Shown: in pieces, positions 49,680 through 62,090 of the stretch | How positions within the stretch are numbered: the stretch's first letter is position 1 | Layout of the letters: each line of letters begins with the position of its first letter | NCBI GenBank assembly: GCA_031772625.1 | Contig: CM062816.1 | Location: forward strand, 1,672,403,172 to 1,672,467,171 | DNA from: Pinus tabuliformis | Taxonomy: Eukaryota > Streptophyta > Pinopsida > Pinales > Pinaceae | Reading direction: 5' to 3' | DNA: 64,000 nucleotides | Position numbers and translations under genes: made by a program | The notes under the pieces: generated by a model | What the model was told of the DNA's origin: nothing | Database searches by the model: none | The model's input: the letters and a program-made list of their open reading frames with translations, nothing else

Positions 49680-51057
49680 TCCTCTTCTTTCTTCCTAGTT
49701 GTCACATATGTTCTATGTTTCATCTTGGCATAAGGTTGAAAAGAGAAATGTGGCGCAATGCGTAAACCATCTATTGATTTCACTTTTGATATGGCTATGA
49801 AGGTAAGGCCTTGTTTTTCTTTATTCCCGATATCAACTGACACTCATTCTAAAGTTTATCCCTGTGACTTGTGGATTGTAAGAGCCCATGCCATCTTCAA
49901 AGGAATTTGCTTTTGATTTCCTCTTATCACTGGTCTGATAGAAACAATGTTTGGATTGCTTGCATCAAATGGAACACCAACATACTTATCAAAAACACCA
50001 GTTGTGAACATTGAAAGTTGAGGTGGCTTAGAGGTAGGCGTATAAAATATATCCTTAACATAACCAAGTGCACCATTCATCAAGCCAACTTCAACCCATA
50101 AATTACATGTCAACATAACACATTGACCATGACACAACAAAACTTCACGGTCCAATTGATCATCATCAACGCCAATGATTTTTGAATGCCTTGAATGCTC
50201 AACAACACATCGCGCAATTGGAGAATTTAATGATTTTAACATGTGCCTATTATGAAAGGAGAACAAATTATTTGTTGGAAACATGTGAACTACTGCATTT
50301 AATAAATCTCTTTCTCTAGGATGCAACCTCATATCAGCGCATGACGTAAGAAACTCCCAATCTTCAAGAATGGGTTCTACATTTCTTATGTTATTGAGGA
50401 CTCTATGAAAACAAGATTGTTTCACATTATTCCCTTGTTGGTGAAAGATTGTGTCAAGAGTGACAACAATGTTGAATTTGTTCCACAAGACTTTCCCTGC
50501 TGTATTACTTGCATACAAAGGCTTGTCTCTCACAGGAGGTAGTTGGCCAAGGTCACCCACAAGGATGATGGGTCTTCCACCAAAAGGGAAATTCTTTTTC
50601 TCTGGAAATGCTTCTCATAATCAAGCATCTATTTGCATAAACAACCTTTATCCTATAAATCTCATTTCATCAATCAATATAAATGTAACATGTCGTATTT
50701 CTTCTTGGAATACTACAAGTGACTGCCCTTGTAGTGGCTGCATATATTTAATTGGAATTTTCAGAGTTGAGTGTATTTTTTTTGCATGTAAATTAAAATC
50801 AACTATTCCTATTGGGGAAAGAAGAAGAAAATGGATTCTTCCATTACTTGATGGATTAGAAAGAGATTAAAAAATACAATGGATAAGGAAATATTTCCCA
50901 GTGCCCTAAACAAATATAAGAAGAGGTTCACGAATCTCATATTCAACAAAGTGCCTTGAACCAATTTCAAAAGCAAGTAGTTATTTTTCCAACAAAGAAT
51001 CTGGAGATGCAAATGTTCTATTTGAAAGGTCAACAATATCACCCCTTGATTTTTCAT
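49680..51057 (-). pseudogene. Helitron PIF1-like helicase domain, copy B
   Basis: The long frame 50560-49856 holds GDLGQLPPVRDKPLY, VMLTCNLWVEVGLMNGALGY and WALTIHKSQG. The final part (SRVKSIDGLL-type region) lies in 49850-49680 in other frames. A 9-base in-frame deletion near 50895 removes VSI from the Walker A loop (A: GTVSIGKS; B: GTGKY), and a stop precedes it. Walker B IDEMRFIG (about 50660) is followed by a stop. Confidence 0.87.
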
Positions 51058-51112
51058 TCCTTATAAAATTAATAGCTTCTTTTGCAACATCATCAGAAAT
51101 AGTTGTACTTTC

Positions 51113-51898
51113 CTAGTCAAAGGATATATCAAAGTCCCTTCGACCAAGGGTGTGAAGATCAAAAACATTCACATCATTTGGTGGAACCAAGCGAGAGAAA
51201 ATTTTCCATTCTTGAAAATCATCTTCAAGATTCATTTTCTGGTTAGAAAAATCACCATCTTCTTCATCTTCAATATTGTCTATAGTTGATATATTTCGAT
51301 CAACATGCCATGCTCGATATCGAAAATTCCTCCAATTTTCAATAACAATTTCAACTGAAAGGCCAATTTTTGCAGGAATTTCACGAAATGGCTTGTACAA
51401 GAGAAATTGTATCCAACAAAAGGTTTCAAATTCCTTTGAAGCCTCACTAGGAATAGAATAAAACCATTTCCAAACCTGAATAATAGCATGAACATCTCTA
51501 GGGTTCCATGGATATTGTTTATGCTTACTATCAAATGTCCAAGATCTTGTTGTTTCTATCACAGACAGATATTCAAGGAAAAAAGGTCTCTTATGATAAT
51601 GTTGAACAAAAGTATTCTCAGATGAACATTGCAAGCCATTCTTTGACATTTTCCTAAAAACATTTCTTCCAACATTTAAGGAAACAAATTTCTGACTACA
51701 AACAATAAGAGGTAGCTTAAGCAACATATGGCACGTTTCTTGTGCTCCAATGTCATGGTCAACAATTGTTTTTGAAAGAAACCTTCTATATGCACATAAA
51801 GCATGATCCTGAGAGCCAATATAGTTTGAAATTCTAGTTAACATATGATGATAACTTTCATACCTTTTTTTTTGCTTTTTATGCATACTTATCTGCAA
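51113..51898 (-). pseudogene. RepHel linker between Rep and helicase, copy B
   Basis: 261-codon open frame with DHDIGAQETCHMLLKLPLIV, QCSSENTFVQHYHKRPFFLE and a glutamate/aspartate-rich segment TIDNIEDEEDGDFSNQ. It begins just after the tyrosine motif, where a stop codon (TAA) follows the YA of FADKYA. Confidence 0.8.
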
Positions 51899-52340
51899 AT
51901 TTCAAGACAGCATAGCGAGAAAGCACTGTCTGGCAATCAACATTTGCACACCACATTGTTGATTCATCACAAAGATCCCATGGAGCATTGTAGTGACATG
52001 TCAGAATAGTGCCCTTTTTGCGCAAACAAGAATCTGCAATACACTTTGTGTGCCTTCGGACACGGTTTTAACAATTCTTCGTAATCATTATGAGGATTAC
52101 AAGAGAAAATCTGACCAGTATTCAATAGGCAAGGGTAATCATTGAGGCTTCGTGGAACCATTATGTTGCGATGATATATGTCACGTGGATTCCATGCAAT
52201 TACATATTTTTTGAAGAATATATTTTCAAGTTGTACATCAGAACCACTTGACCAATCAAGTATTTCCATGTCAGGAGTGCCTTCTAACCATAGTAAACCA
52301 TGGATATGTGTTGAACCTCTATGTTGGCACTCATATCTGA
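51899..52340 (-). pseudogene. Helitron Rep HUH nuclease core, copy B
   Basis: Near 52290-52335 the minus strand reads HRGSTHIHGLLWLEGTPD: HIH is the HUH metal-binding motif. Then come IMVPRSLNDYPCLLNTGQIF and the tyrosine region, which here reads FADKYA instead of YIDKYA, so the first catalytic tyrosine is phenylalanine. A frameshift near 52065 and a large gap relative to A (about 115 bp between 51957 and 51966) break the frame. Confidence 0.82.
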
Positions 52341-52381
52341 AAAAAATGAAGATACAGTTACTACAAACAATATAAATAGAT

Positions 52382-52888
52382 TCATAATAAAAGTTGACAA
52401 AGCATAGAAAGCAAATTCACCAATGCAAACATGTACCAGAAGTCTTTAGCTTTAAGATATTTTTGGACAACTTCCTCCCGAAAAATATTGAATCTATGGT
52501 GCATCAATGTGGCAACAATATGAGGGTACTCGATAACATTCTCAATTTTCGTAAGATGCTCATTTAAAGAACGAGAATGTGAATGTATGGGAATGAGGCT
52601 ATGCAACTCTAGCCACTTTATGTTAGCTGCACTCAAAGTAAAAAATAATGATGGACATCCTAACTGAGTAATCATGTCAATCAATTCAGCTCGACACTTA
52701 GTCCAGTATGCCCTTGTACCTCTCAGAGAATAACCAAACCGCATAAGCTGGTCATCCAACTTATTATCTGGTAAATTAAATAGTTGATGACACAACTCTT
52801 CAATTGTTGTAGGTGAGTTATCATGTAAATGTTTCTTTGCAAAAACTGCAACAGTTGCTTGGCTTCGATGACGCATTATCATGTTCAA
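52382..52888 (-). pseudogene. Helitron_like_N domain, copy B
   Basis: 168 codons: SLRGTRAYWTKCRAELIDMI, GCPSLFFTLSAANIKWLELH, then LNEHLTKIENVIEYPHIVAT, the part lost from copy A. This is the better preserved of the two copies. Confidence 0.83.
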
Positions 52889-53336
52889 TAGGTAATATCA
52901 AAAGCGAGGATGGCTTCCAAATCTTTGATCATATTACCTAAGAAGATGCAATGCACACTCATGAAGTTCAACACTACAAATATGTGGTTGCAACCAATTA
53001 GCATCACTAGTGTGGAACAATGTTGGGAATGCCATATCTAATAACCCCTCTATATTATATTTATTCACTGGAGAGGTACCGATACTCAGCCAATCCATGT
53101 CTTGAACATGTGAAGAATCAACATTATCAAAAAATGCTCTAATTTCTTACACTTCTCTTCGTTCATTTGGTAGGAGGGCAACAAAATAAGCAGGATGAGA
53201 GGGAAAACGCTTAGTAGGAAACCCTTCATTATTAGTTTCATTGATCTAAGATTCTTCAATATCACATGAACAAATTTAAGCACGGAGGAGACATTTGTTG
53301 ATCTTTCGGGAAGAGCATTCAATGAATCATAGTCAA

Positions 53337-53993
53337 TTACAACATCTCAATAATATTGATCATGTTGGATTTGAAAATCAATGCAGCCATCACTCGAGAT
53401 ATTTTGACATAAAATTCATAATATTTAGACTGAGCAACATGTCTCCTCACAATCAGGAAGTCAATATCTTCAACTTGTCGGAGAAGAATTTGTACAATTG
53501 TAGAAATATCTTGAGGAAAGCTAATTGTATGACCACTATACTTATATTTCCAAACTCGAGCATGTGTCAGTTGCAAAATAGGATTCACACGTGTTATTAG
53601 CATTTATTCAACTTGAGTGAGAAGTCTTAAAATGTGATGTTTCTCACCGGGATTCATGTTATTATATCGAAAAAAACGATGGGCTCCTCTTTCACTCTTA
53701 CATCATCCGCAAATAGGTCCTTCAGAATGTCTCAAAATGTGGATTCTGGGATATGATTCTTAGCAAATGTAGCACATTTGGACAACTGACAAGCTATCTA
53801 TCTTTGCTCGAAATTGTTTATGGACTACAATCATGTTTTCATCAAAATGAATATGATCTCTATTGGCCAAACCATGCTGAAATCCAAGTAGAGGAGTAAA
53901 ATTTCTTCTAACATGTACTTCATCCTTAGGAACATGAGATTCCCTTTGCAAATTTGAAGCACGTGGAATGGATCTATGAGAAGGTCTTTCCAA
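53337..53993 (-). pseudogene. DUF6570-like domain of RepHel, copy B
   Basis: 53993-53760 has HVRRNFTPLLGFQHGLANRD. 53603-53337 continues with SFPQDISTIVQILLRQVEDI. Stops separate the parts (for example TAA at the VEEM.. region near 53605). Confidence 0.72.
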
Positions 53994-54123
53994 ATTTATG
54001 GTCTGTGTTTCACGAACCTGAGAGGATGTAAAGGTCTCTTTGTCGTAAAAGATTTTAAAATTTAATTTCCAACTAATTATAAATTAAAAAAAAAATGAAA
54101 AAGAATCAAATGCATTAAAACTT

Positions 54124-54683
54124 TACATTTGTGTCTAGATATGGATGATGGTTATGATATGGTTGCTCTTGGATTCTAACATCAGTGGATGGAACACTTT
54201 GGGCTGTAGTTTCTATGCCTCTATTCAAATGAGTTGTTTCATGTTTCAAAAAAATAAAATACATTATAAAACTAAACATCCAACAAAGAAAGATTCAAAA
54301 ATGGAAAAAAAAATCAAATACATTGAACATCTACATTAGTTTTACAATTTGATTTTTTGGATTCCAATTCTCCAACTAATGAGATGACATCATGGTTTCT
54401 CCATTAAAGGATACAAAATACAATGTCCAACCAATTGTAAATGAAAAATGAGAAAAATATCAAATGCACTCAACATTTACATTTGTTTGGTGATGTGGAT
54501 AAATGTTATGAGATGGTTCCTCTTCACTTCTAACATCAGTAGATGGAACGTCTACGAAGTTAATCTATATGCCTTTTTTGAAATGAGTTGTGTCCTATTC
54601 GAAGAAAATAAGATATGCCATAAAATTCAATGCCCAATGAACCATAAATTTAAAAAATGAAAAGCAAATCAAAAACATTGAAA
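54124..54683 (-). repeat. Tandem mini-exon repeats, copy B
   Basis: Units near 54124-54240, 54335-54400 and 54475-54600 correspond to those of copy A. The next unit is cut at 54683, where unrelated sequence (ataggccaaggctccc) begins. Confidence 0.55.
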
Positions 54684-55375
54684 AATAGGCCAAGGCTCCC
54701 AGTCTCAAAGTTAAGCATTGGAGGGGACTAGAACAACCAAGCAAGTGGGTACAAAATAAAACCACATAGGAAAATAAAACCAAGGATTTCTCCTGCTATA
54801 ATCCTCTAGAGTTACATAAAATAAATTTAAATTACATCCAACAATGCAGCCACCAGTAATTAAAATAGAACCCTGACCATCAAATGTCATGCTCGAGCCA
54901 ATGGTTGTCTCCAAGTCACATGTATTTGATGGTAAGAAAACACAATCAACACAAGAGCGCTTGATGGTGGTTTATAATACTATAAAAAAGCATCTAACAC
55001 AACATATTTATCAATAATGAAAAGAGGGAAAGACATTTAAAATTACCAAATATTTGCAAGTTTTCTAGTGACAAGGGTGCACCACAGACATGTTTGAAAT
55101 CGAGACCATGAGTTAGGTGCTCCCCACAATGCAACAATATTTGAATCCCCAATAATTGACCCTCCTCACAGACTTGCTACTTCCAAACACATAATTAAAA
55201 CCTTTCCATCTATAGAGTAGCCTCCTTGAGTTTTGTTTTAGATTGGGGATGAGGTGAACTCCCAACACTTTGATTTCAAGCCACCAATTTAAATCCCACC
55301 ACGTTGCATACCAGTGATTACAGTTATGAACTAGGATAACCTTTGAACCATATAGAGCCTTCACGCTTACAGTGT
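54684..55375 (-). pseudogene. Unidentified conserved gene fragment X, copy B
   Basis: Two protein-like pieces on the minus strand. 55364-55113 gives CNHWYATWWDLNWWLEIKVL, then RWKGFNYVFGSSKSVRRVNY. 54914-54720 gives LETTIGSSMTFDGQGSILIT, then GGCIVGCNLNLFYV. The first matches 16900-16625, and here also keeps about 45 bp (near 55170-55215) lost in copy A. Whether both pieces belong to one gene is not clear. Family not recognised; the C-terminal end is degraded. Confidence 0.42.
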
Positions 55376-55389
55376 CTGGTTATTCTTGC

Positions 55390-56485
55390 CCAATTGTTTT
55401 CCTCTCCCAATATATGTACAATTCTCTCCCTCTTCCAATGCTGAGTGCCATGGTGGAAATAAAAAATTGCATGCTTAAGCATGCATTTGGGTGGCCTCAC
55501 CACCCCCTTCATAACGCCATGTCCTTTCAACTAGGTGGTGGACAAGATTCCACACACAACTATTACCATGAAAAACAAGCCATTAGGAGAATAATAACAT
55601 TTTTTCTAAATAGAAATATAATTTACTTAATACTTATGATTTTTATTTATTTAATTAATTTTATCAACTTTGAGGTGTACCATCAAGTACATGTTTGGAT
55701 GCTTATTACCAACCATTTAATTTATATGGTCGCCCTAATTTATAGATATGAGAAATCAAAATTGAATAAGGTAAATAAAAGGCATGTCATTATGGTTATA
55801 ATATTTTGTTAAATAAAAAAATTATTTATTAATATAATTTTATAAAATTTAGTGAAATTTTTCTTTAATATCTAAAATTTTTAATTATTAAATTTGAACA
55901 AAATATTTTTACAAACACATGTTAGGAATTCTTATTATTACTACATGATCAAATTAAATATCTTCATATATAAACCATTTTAGAGTGCAAAACTTGAAAA
56001 AAAGTTTGCACCTCAAGAGATTTGATCAGTTTCCACTATTGATAAAACTTTGGTGAAAATTGATTTATACTAGATATATATTTTAAATTTCATTTTTGAA
56101 AGCATAAATTGATACAATGTCTTGAGATTCTCCTTAGACACACACATTGCATAAAATACACAACTCAAATTTGCAAATCCAACAAATATTTGATAGAATT
56201 TAAAAAACAAAAATTTTGATATTACTTGAAATGTTTAAAAAAAAATTAACCATAAAAAATTATTTTTGTTGAATTGATTTATATAACATATACATATATG
56301 CATAGGTGACATTGAAATATTTTACTTATGGACCGCATTATTTATTTTAAAATGTTATATTTTATTTAAGTTATTAATATATTTTCAAATGCACATTAAT
56401 ATTATTTAATATTTTATATTGAAATATTCTATTTTTGATCCAAATTCAATATTTTTATTAGTAATAATATTTTTTAAATGATACG
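55390..56485. repeat. Duplicated flank, matches 25561-26179 and 40737-41212
   Basis: Uninterrupted version of a sequence that in the first half is split by gypsy 2. The short stretch 56000-56038 (gtttgcacctcaagagattt...) has no partner there, showing what was lost when that element inserted or decayed. Confidence 0.82.
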
Positions 56486-56574
56486 ATTTTCGGGACCTTT
56501 TTTCTTTGAAAAAAATTGGGGAAGCTCTGCAAACTAATCTAGATTTGGCGTTAGGGTTCTGAAGTTGGGTACCA

Positions 56575-58040
56575 TGGCGGGACACACAGGGGGGAGTGAT
56601 TCTCCCTCCTACAGTCAAATAGTGATGGACAGAAGCAAGGACGCTGGAAAGTAGTGTTTTAAGAAACCTTTGGAAATGGAAACAGAGGCAATCAACATGG
56701 AAAAACTGGGAAAAAATAGACCCCTAGAATAGGAAGGGGATCAATAGGAAGCTAGTAAGGAAAAGAGGACAGGGGGTAGCAGTCAGAAAACTACTTCTAT
56801 GAGTACAACTGGGGTCTGCAAACCCAAGTCAGACATCATTCCCCGGGTCATTTTAAGCGACCTTGTGCTACAAGCACACAGATATCACATGGTGGAATAT
56901 GCGGTTATATGAAAATTCATGAGGATATGGCCGATGGAGAGGGCACTGCATGTATGGATAAGGAGCTACTGGAAACCAATGGAGGAAATAAACCTTCATC
57001 TGGGATATAAGGGCTTCTTCGCGGTGGTGTTCACAAGCCTAGAGGATAAAGACAGAGTTTTCAAAGGAGGACCATATTTCTACGTGGCTACAAGCCTCTA
57101 CATGTGGCCATGGATGATGAACTTTTTCCCAGAATGTGAAACATTCACATCGGTTCCGGTATGGATTAGACTATACTCCCTTCCTCTAGAATATTGGTTA
57201 TCATAATCTCTAAAAACAATAGGCAACAAGTTGGGGCATTTTCTAAAGATCTCAGAAGCGACTTAGAAAGGTAAATATACCTCCTTCACCCGGATGTGTG
57301 GAAATGGTCCTATCTGGAGCACTTCCGGAAGGGATAATTTTAGAAGTATATGATGAAGAATGGGTGCAGGTGGTTGACTATGAACACATCCCATTTAGGT
57401 GCCACAAATGCCATGAACACGGGCATCTATACAGCGACAACCCAACAAACAATTTGGAGAGAAATGTGAAAACCACCCCGGGTAAAAATCTTGAGGGTTT
57501 CACCAAGGTTGGGAGAAAAGGGAAAGGCGAGAAGAGGCCTCAAAAGAAGATTAATGATGAATGAAAATCAAGCTACAATGGTTTCAAGATCCTAGAAGAT
57601 GAAGATGGAAACAAAGAAACAAATCAGGAATCAGAGAACATTATCACTGAGAAGGAAAAGGATGCTAGAATGGAAGATATCATAGGAAACAGCCAGCAAA
57701 AGGATGATCTGCTAAGTAATATGGAGATAATTAGGGACCATGAGATGACTCAGAGTGAGGTTGGAACAAAGGACCATGAACTGTAGGAGATTCTAGAAAG
57801 GGAGAATTTAGATCTAGAAAAGTTTTTGGAACAAGGGACGACCAAAGGAGTGGACTCCCTACCACAAGAGGAATTTGATAGGGTTCAACAGCTCTTCCTA
57901 TGGAGATCACAATCGAAGGGCTCTGGAGTCAAAAGAAACCATGAAAGCCAGGAACATAGAGGGGTCAAAATGATGGAGGAGACACAAACACAATCTCCCA
58001 AGAACCTAGGCAGGAAAAGAGGAAGAAAATGACAGAATGA
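56575..58040 (+). pseudogene. LINE ORF1 (DUF4283 and zinc knuckle)
   Basis: 56919-57206 encodes NLHLGYKGFFAVVFTSLEDK, RVFKGGPYFY and SVPVWIRLYSLPLEYW, the DUF4283 domain of plant LINE ORF1 proteins. 57298-57564 has EWVQVVDYEHIPFRCHKC and HEHGHLYSDN, a CCHC knuckle whose last Cys is Asn. After that a Lys/Glu-rich tail continues to about 58032. Stops near 56908, 57207, 57565 and 57786 break the frame. It would package LINE RNA. Confidence 0.8.
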
Positions 58041-58124
58041 GTTTTGGAATGAATGTGGAAAACTCATGATTAACTCAGGTAAGATGAGAGATCTCACCAG
58101 TTATTCCTTTACATACCTTTCTTA

Positions 58125-58422
58125 ATGAAGCTTACAACCTGGCATATTAGAGGCATAGGAAATAGAAGAAAACAAAGAAATCTTAGCAACAGAATAAAAG
58201 AAGAAAAACCAAATACGGTTTTTATTCAGGAAACAAAATGTTCGATGGACAAGATCAGAGAACTACATAAAAAATGGCTAATCAAGTATGAATATCTAGA
58301 GGTTAAAGCAAACAACTCGGCGAGGGGATTATTACGTTCTAGAATCCCCAGAAAATTGGAAGCCTGGATTCTGAAGCATCTAGGAACTATCTTTCTTTGG
58401 TGTGTCATCCTTATCCCCTCGT
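58125..58422 (+). pseudogene. LINE ORF2 endonuclease start
   Basis: MKLTTWHIRGIGNRRKQRNL, then EKPNTVFIQETKCSMDKIRE: the N-terminal part of an APE-type endonuclease. The usual catalytic Asn of W-N-I-R-G is His; the Glu of the QETK box is present. A frameshift near 58325 and truncation at 58422 follow. Confidence 0.83.
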
Positions 58423-60528
58423 TTATTTGAGTAAAATATTATTACGAATTTTAAAATATTTCAGAAATTTAATTCACGTGAACTTACTTAAATTGAATAA
58501 AGATGATAAAGTGAATAAATAAACAAATAAAACTACTTAAAATGACACATTAAAGAGAGGTATGAAGTAAATTTAAAAAAGAAAAAATGTAAATTAATAA
58601 AGATAGATAAAACTGATGAAAAAATAGATTATTTTAAGGCATTGAAATAGATAATAAATATAGATTTAGAAGTAATTTTAGGACTATAAAAAGATCTTAA
58701 AATTATAAAATTTTATTTTATGATTATAAATGTATTTAGTAAATAGATGGATGTTAAAAAGAAAGATGATGGAAATCTGAATTATTAAAGAGAAATTTTA
58801 AAACATAAAAGAGAAATCAAGGAAGAAAATGAAACAAGAAGAGAAGCAAGATTGGATAATTTTATAAAATTATTATAAGAAATGTAGTTACAAAACTATT
58901 TAAATTCATCAATTATAATATTAATCTTTTGTTTTTGTTTTTAATTATTCTTAAAATAAATTTATTAAATAAAACATAACATTGATATAAATTTAATAAT
59001 ATCATTTGTTAAATATAGTAACTAGATATAATTCAGTTAAATTTAAATGAAAAAATTCCTCTTAAAAATCTATGTTCTAATCAACCCTTTTAATATTATT
59101 AAAGTAAATAGGTAACTTATAAACGTGGGTTAAAATATTGAAAAATACATCTATAAAGATTACATACTCAGCATAATTACTCTTATAATCGACCAAGTAA
59201 ACTCCACAAAATTTAAACCTAAATGCAAACAACTAGAAACTACTTAAAATTAACTACTTTCACACGTACACAAAAATGATAAAAAAAACTTTCCAAATTT
59301 TAACCTCTGCTCACCAAAATTTTAACCTTTTGAGCCTACCAGATTTTAACAATGAAAAATAAACTTCGTATGTGATATTGGTTACAGTTGAAAAGCTTAA
59401 ATATCATAACATAAAATTGTATGATTATAGTTTCGACCCAAAGGAGTTTAGATTCTGGTTTCAAATCATTGAGGATTTGTAATTGTTCTGAATTAATTCT
59501 CGGAGAACTTACAGTAATAACTATATTTTGTCCACGTTTCAAATTCCTAATAATAACTATGTGTGGACTTTGTTATTGTTATTATGGGAAAAAGAAAGAA
59601 ATCGGCTGCTTCAATAAGCCGCGCAAAAAGCAACCAAAATTAGAAACTGTTTTCAACTGTCCATTTTGTAGCCATCCAGCGGGAGTGGAATGTGCCGTGT
59701 GAGCTATCATTCGTGTTTTTCAGTTCTTCACAATTTTATGATTTATATATATTAACGCTTATGATTTATATATATTAACGCGCATATATATAATTGGCCC
59801 ATGCAATAGGGATCGAAAGCAAATGATCGGAGAACTCAAGTGTAGGATGTGCGCAGCCGCCTACTCCATGACAATCAACAGTGAGTTTCCATGTTATTAA
59901 CTTATTAGTGTGGATCAAGTCACTTCTTTCATTCGAGATTCGTTTAGAATTATAACTTTTACATGGATATGAGCTAACCAATAATGCTTTTTTCCTTTCT
60001 ATCAATCTATTCAGATTTGAGCGAGCCCATTGACGTGTAAGTTTCCAGCGATCCGATGAAAACAAACTGTAAACTGTATCGAATGAAACATTATATTTTA
60101 CATTTTCGTATGCTATAATTATTTATGTTTAATCGATTGCATTTCATCTCGTTTACATTATAACGATTGTATTTCATCTCGTTTGCAGATTTACTGACTG
60201 GTTGGATGAATGTCAAAAGGCAAAACAATCAAATTCGGAGTGATAGAAACGTGAAATCGAGATCATGTGTTAATATTTTGTATATTATTTACTTATTTGA
60301 ATCCATCTAATTGGAATTGGAATTGATAATTATGGTTTCTTATGTAATTAGAATCATCAGAAGAAAACATTTGCATGCCATTCAAACCTCCATGATTGAG
60401 TTCCTTAACACAAAACAACTAGGGTAAGGAACAAGGATCTAGGGTAAGGAACAAGGATCTATGATTGTGATTAAAATTTTACCTTGAATGTTCATTGTCA
60501 ACGATGACCATAGCATATTCTTCCAAAC
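58423..60528. repeat. Duplicated block carrying ELOF1, copy B
   Basis: Matches 13131-15140. Shared boundaries are sharp at both ends. Its left edge coincides with the truncated LINE. Confidence 0.85.
59584..60243 (+). pseudogene. ELOF1/Elf1 transcription elongation factor homologue, copy B (1-base frameshift)
   Basis: Four exons by GT..AG signals: 59584-59698, 59810-59880, 60015-60036, 60189-60243. Exon 1 starts MGKRKKSAAS and one base is missing near 59616 (tcaataagcc here, tcaaataagcc in copy A), moving the frame before LETVFNCPFCSHPAGVEC. All later exons are intact and in phase, giving IGELKCRMCAAAYSMTIN, LSEPIDV, FTDWLDECQK, with both CxxC pairs of the zinc ribbon. With that base the length would be 87 aa, normal for plant ELOF1. 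A sequencing or assembly slip in the A-run is possible, in which case this is the functional gene. ELOF1 acts in the nucleus with RNA polymerase II. Confidence 0.75.
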
Positions 60529-61079
60529 TTCATCTGAATTGTTGATTAACAAAGTTAACTAAAGAGATGACTTAATCCTCTAGAAGTGGAGAGTAATTGG
60601 ACACTGTCACTATGCTGCCATTGTAATAATGTATAATCTTACAGACAAGGATATGGTAGAACAGTAGACCAAAAATTGTTAGGACAAGATTGCAACCCAT
60701 TAAGTGAGTATCCACATAATCATGACTAATTAAGGAGAATTTTGACAATAGATAAGAAGAAACAATGCATACTAATAATGTATAATCTTACAGACAAGGA
60801 TATGGTAAAATAGTAGACCAAAAACTGTTAGGACAATATTGCAACCCATTAAGTGAGTATCCACATAATCATGACTAATTAAGGAGAATTTTAACTATAG
60901 ATAGGAAGAAACAATGCATACTAGATCAATACATCCTTGTTGCAATGGCTATATGAAAATTTCTAACGATTCTATCCTTTTGCAAGGAGGATGGTAAAAA
61001 CATCCAACTAGGAAGTTTTTGAGAGTCTATAATGATTTTTACAAAATCTATTAGAACCTTTGTTTGGGTGGGCATGTAA
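60529..61079. other. Intergenic, with 149-bp tandem duplication
   Basis: 60629-60776 and 60778-60925 are near-identical ('gtataatcttacagacaagg' at 60631 and 60780). Nothing else recognised. Confidence 0.8.
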
Positions 61080-61397
61080 TTACACTTCCTCTTCAAAGTC
61101 CTTCAACAAGCACAAAGGCACATGATACAGTCTAAGCCAATACTTGCATGTACCACCTAAAGCCTCATCAACCTTTTTTCCTTGTTTAACAATACATTTT
61201 CCGATGGATTTTTGTTTCCCAAAATCCACCAAATACTTTATCAGACCATTTTCTGAATTCTTGGCACAAATAACAGTCTTCTTGAAGACACCAAACTCTT
61301 TGTCTCCTAACATTTTAAGTTGACATAAATATTCTAAATTTAAAGGGTCATCCCATCTAATGCAAACATCAAGGTTCCTATCTGTAAAGCATTTCAA
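61080..61397 (-). pseudogene. Coding-like fragment, possibly chromatin-protein related
   Basis: 105-codon frame: LNLEYLCQLKMLGDKEFGVF, then LIKYLVDFGKQKSIGKCIVK and YWLRLYHVPLCLLKDFEEEV. The KYLVDFG.. and YWL...VPL.LLKDFEE pattern recalls Tudor-like segments of plant chromatin proteins (the same class as the fragment at 15420-15780), but I am not certain. It starts with Met by chance and has no upstream exons that I could find. Confidence 0.35.
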
Positions 61398-61499
61398 GAA
61401 TATAATATCAATAGAAGGTCAATTGCTTGGAAACTCATAAAAACAATGAAAATTGCAAAATGACTAGTAATGACTAGTTGTGATGCACTTGTTTCCATT

Positions 61500-62062
61500 T
61501 TAACAAGAGATCACAATGCATACCGCCTACTTCTTCCGGGGATTTAAACTTGTTGGCCAAACAATTAATTAACCAAGAACCAAGAATTATATAAATGAAA
61601 CTAAATGTAAGACACAGGTAAAAAAACACAAGTTTATTACGTGGTAAACCTTGATAGGGTGTCAAGGAAACATCCATGGAGCAAGGAATTGGATTTTTTA
61701 TTAAACCAACAATGATTTTCCTTATTACAATAGTCTGGGCATTCATCATTGTTATGAAACCAACTCACAAAATGATAGAAAAGATAGATGAACGCCTTAG
61801 AAATTAGCCTCTTCGAGGGGGCAACCTCCTTTACATTACACAAATGAACAATTCTTGGATGATACAAATGACAAGACCTCCTTTCTATATATATGAATCT
61901 AAGGGGTCATAATGTAATCAAAGTCGACATAACAATAATAATGTAAGGGCACAATAATAACAATAGTGGGCTTCTATGGGGCACAATATGGGCACAACAA
62001 TATAAGAAGGGGGTTGTAATAATAACAATAAGAGGTTACACTAGTAGTATAAGGACCTAACA
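61500..62062 (-). repeat. Gypsy 3, probable 3' LTR
   Basis: Inner end '...ggacctaaca' at 62062 fits a TG..CA-type LTR next to a polypurine tract. In element sense a TATATATAG box lies near 61885-61895. The outer end is not defined (about 61500), as there is no second LTR for comparison. Confidence 0.5.
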
Positions 62063-62090
62063 TGCCCCTCTCCTTCAAAAAGTGTTGTCC

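Larger units (their letters stand above)
49293..54683 (-). mobile_element. Helitron (RepHel-type), copy B, truncated
   Basis: Second copy of the element at 1179-6615, same orientation and domain order. It ends abruptly at 54683 in the mini-exon region and lacks the N-terminal basic region and F-box pseudogene found next to copy A. Contains independent lesions relative to A. Confidence 0.85.
56486..58422 (+). mobile_element. LINE (non-LTR retrotransposon), 3' truncated
   Basis: Starts at 56486 after the duplicated flank (cgattttcgggaccttttttc) and contains ORF1 with a DUF4283 domain and zinc knuckle, then the beginning of ORF2 (endonuclease). It ends at 58422 inside the endonuclease, with no RT, RNase H or poly(A) tail. 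LINE copies are normally truncated at the 5' end, so loss of the 3' end implies a later deletion or rearrangement whose breakpoint abuts the ELOF1 block. Confidence 0.85.
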
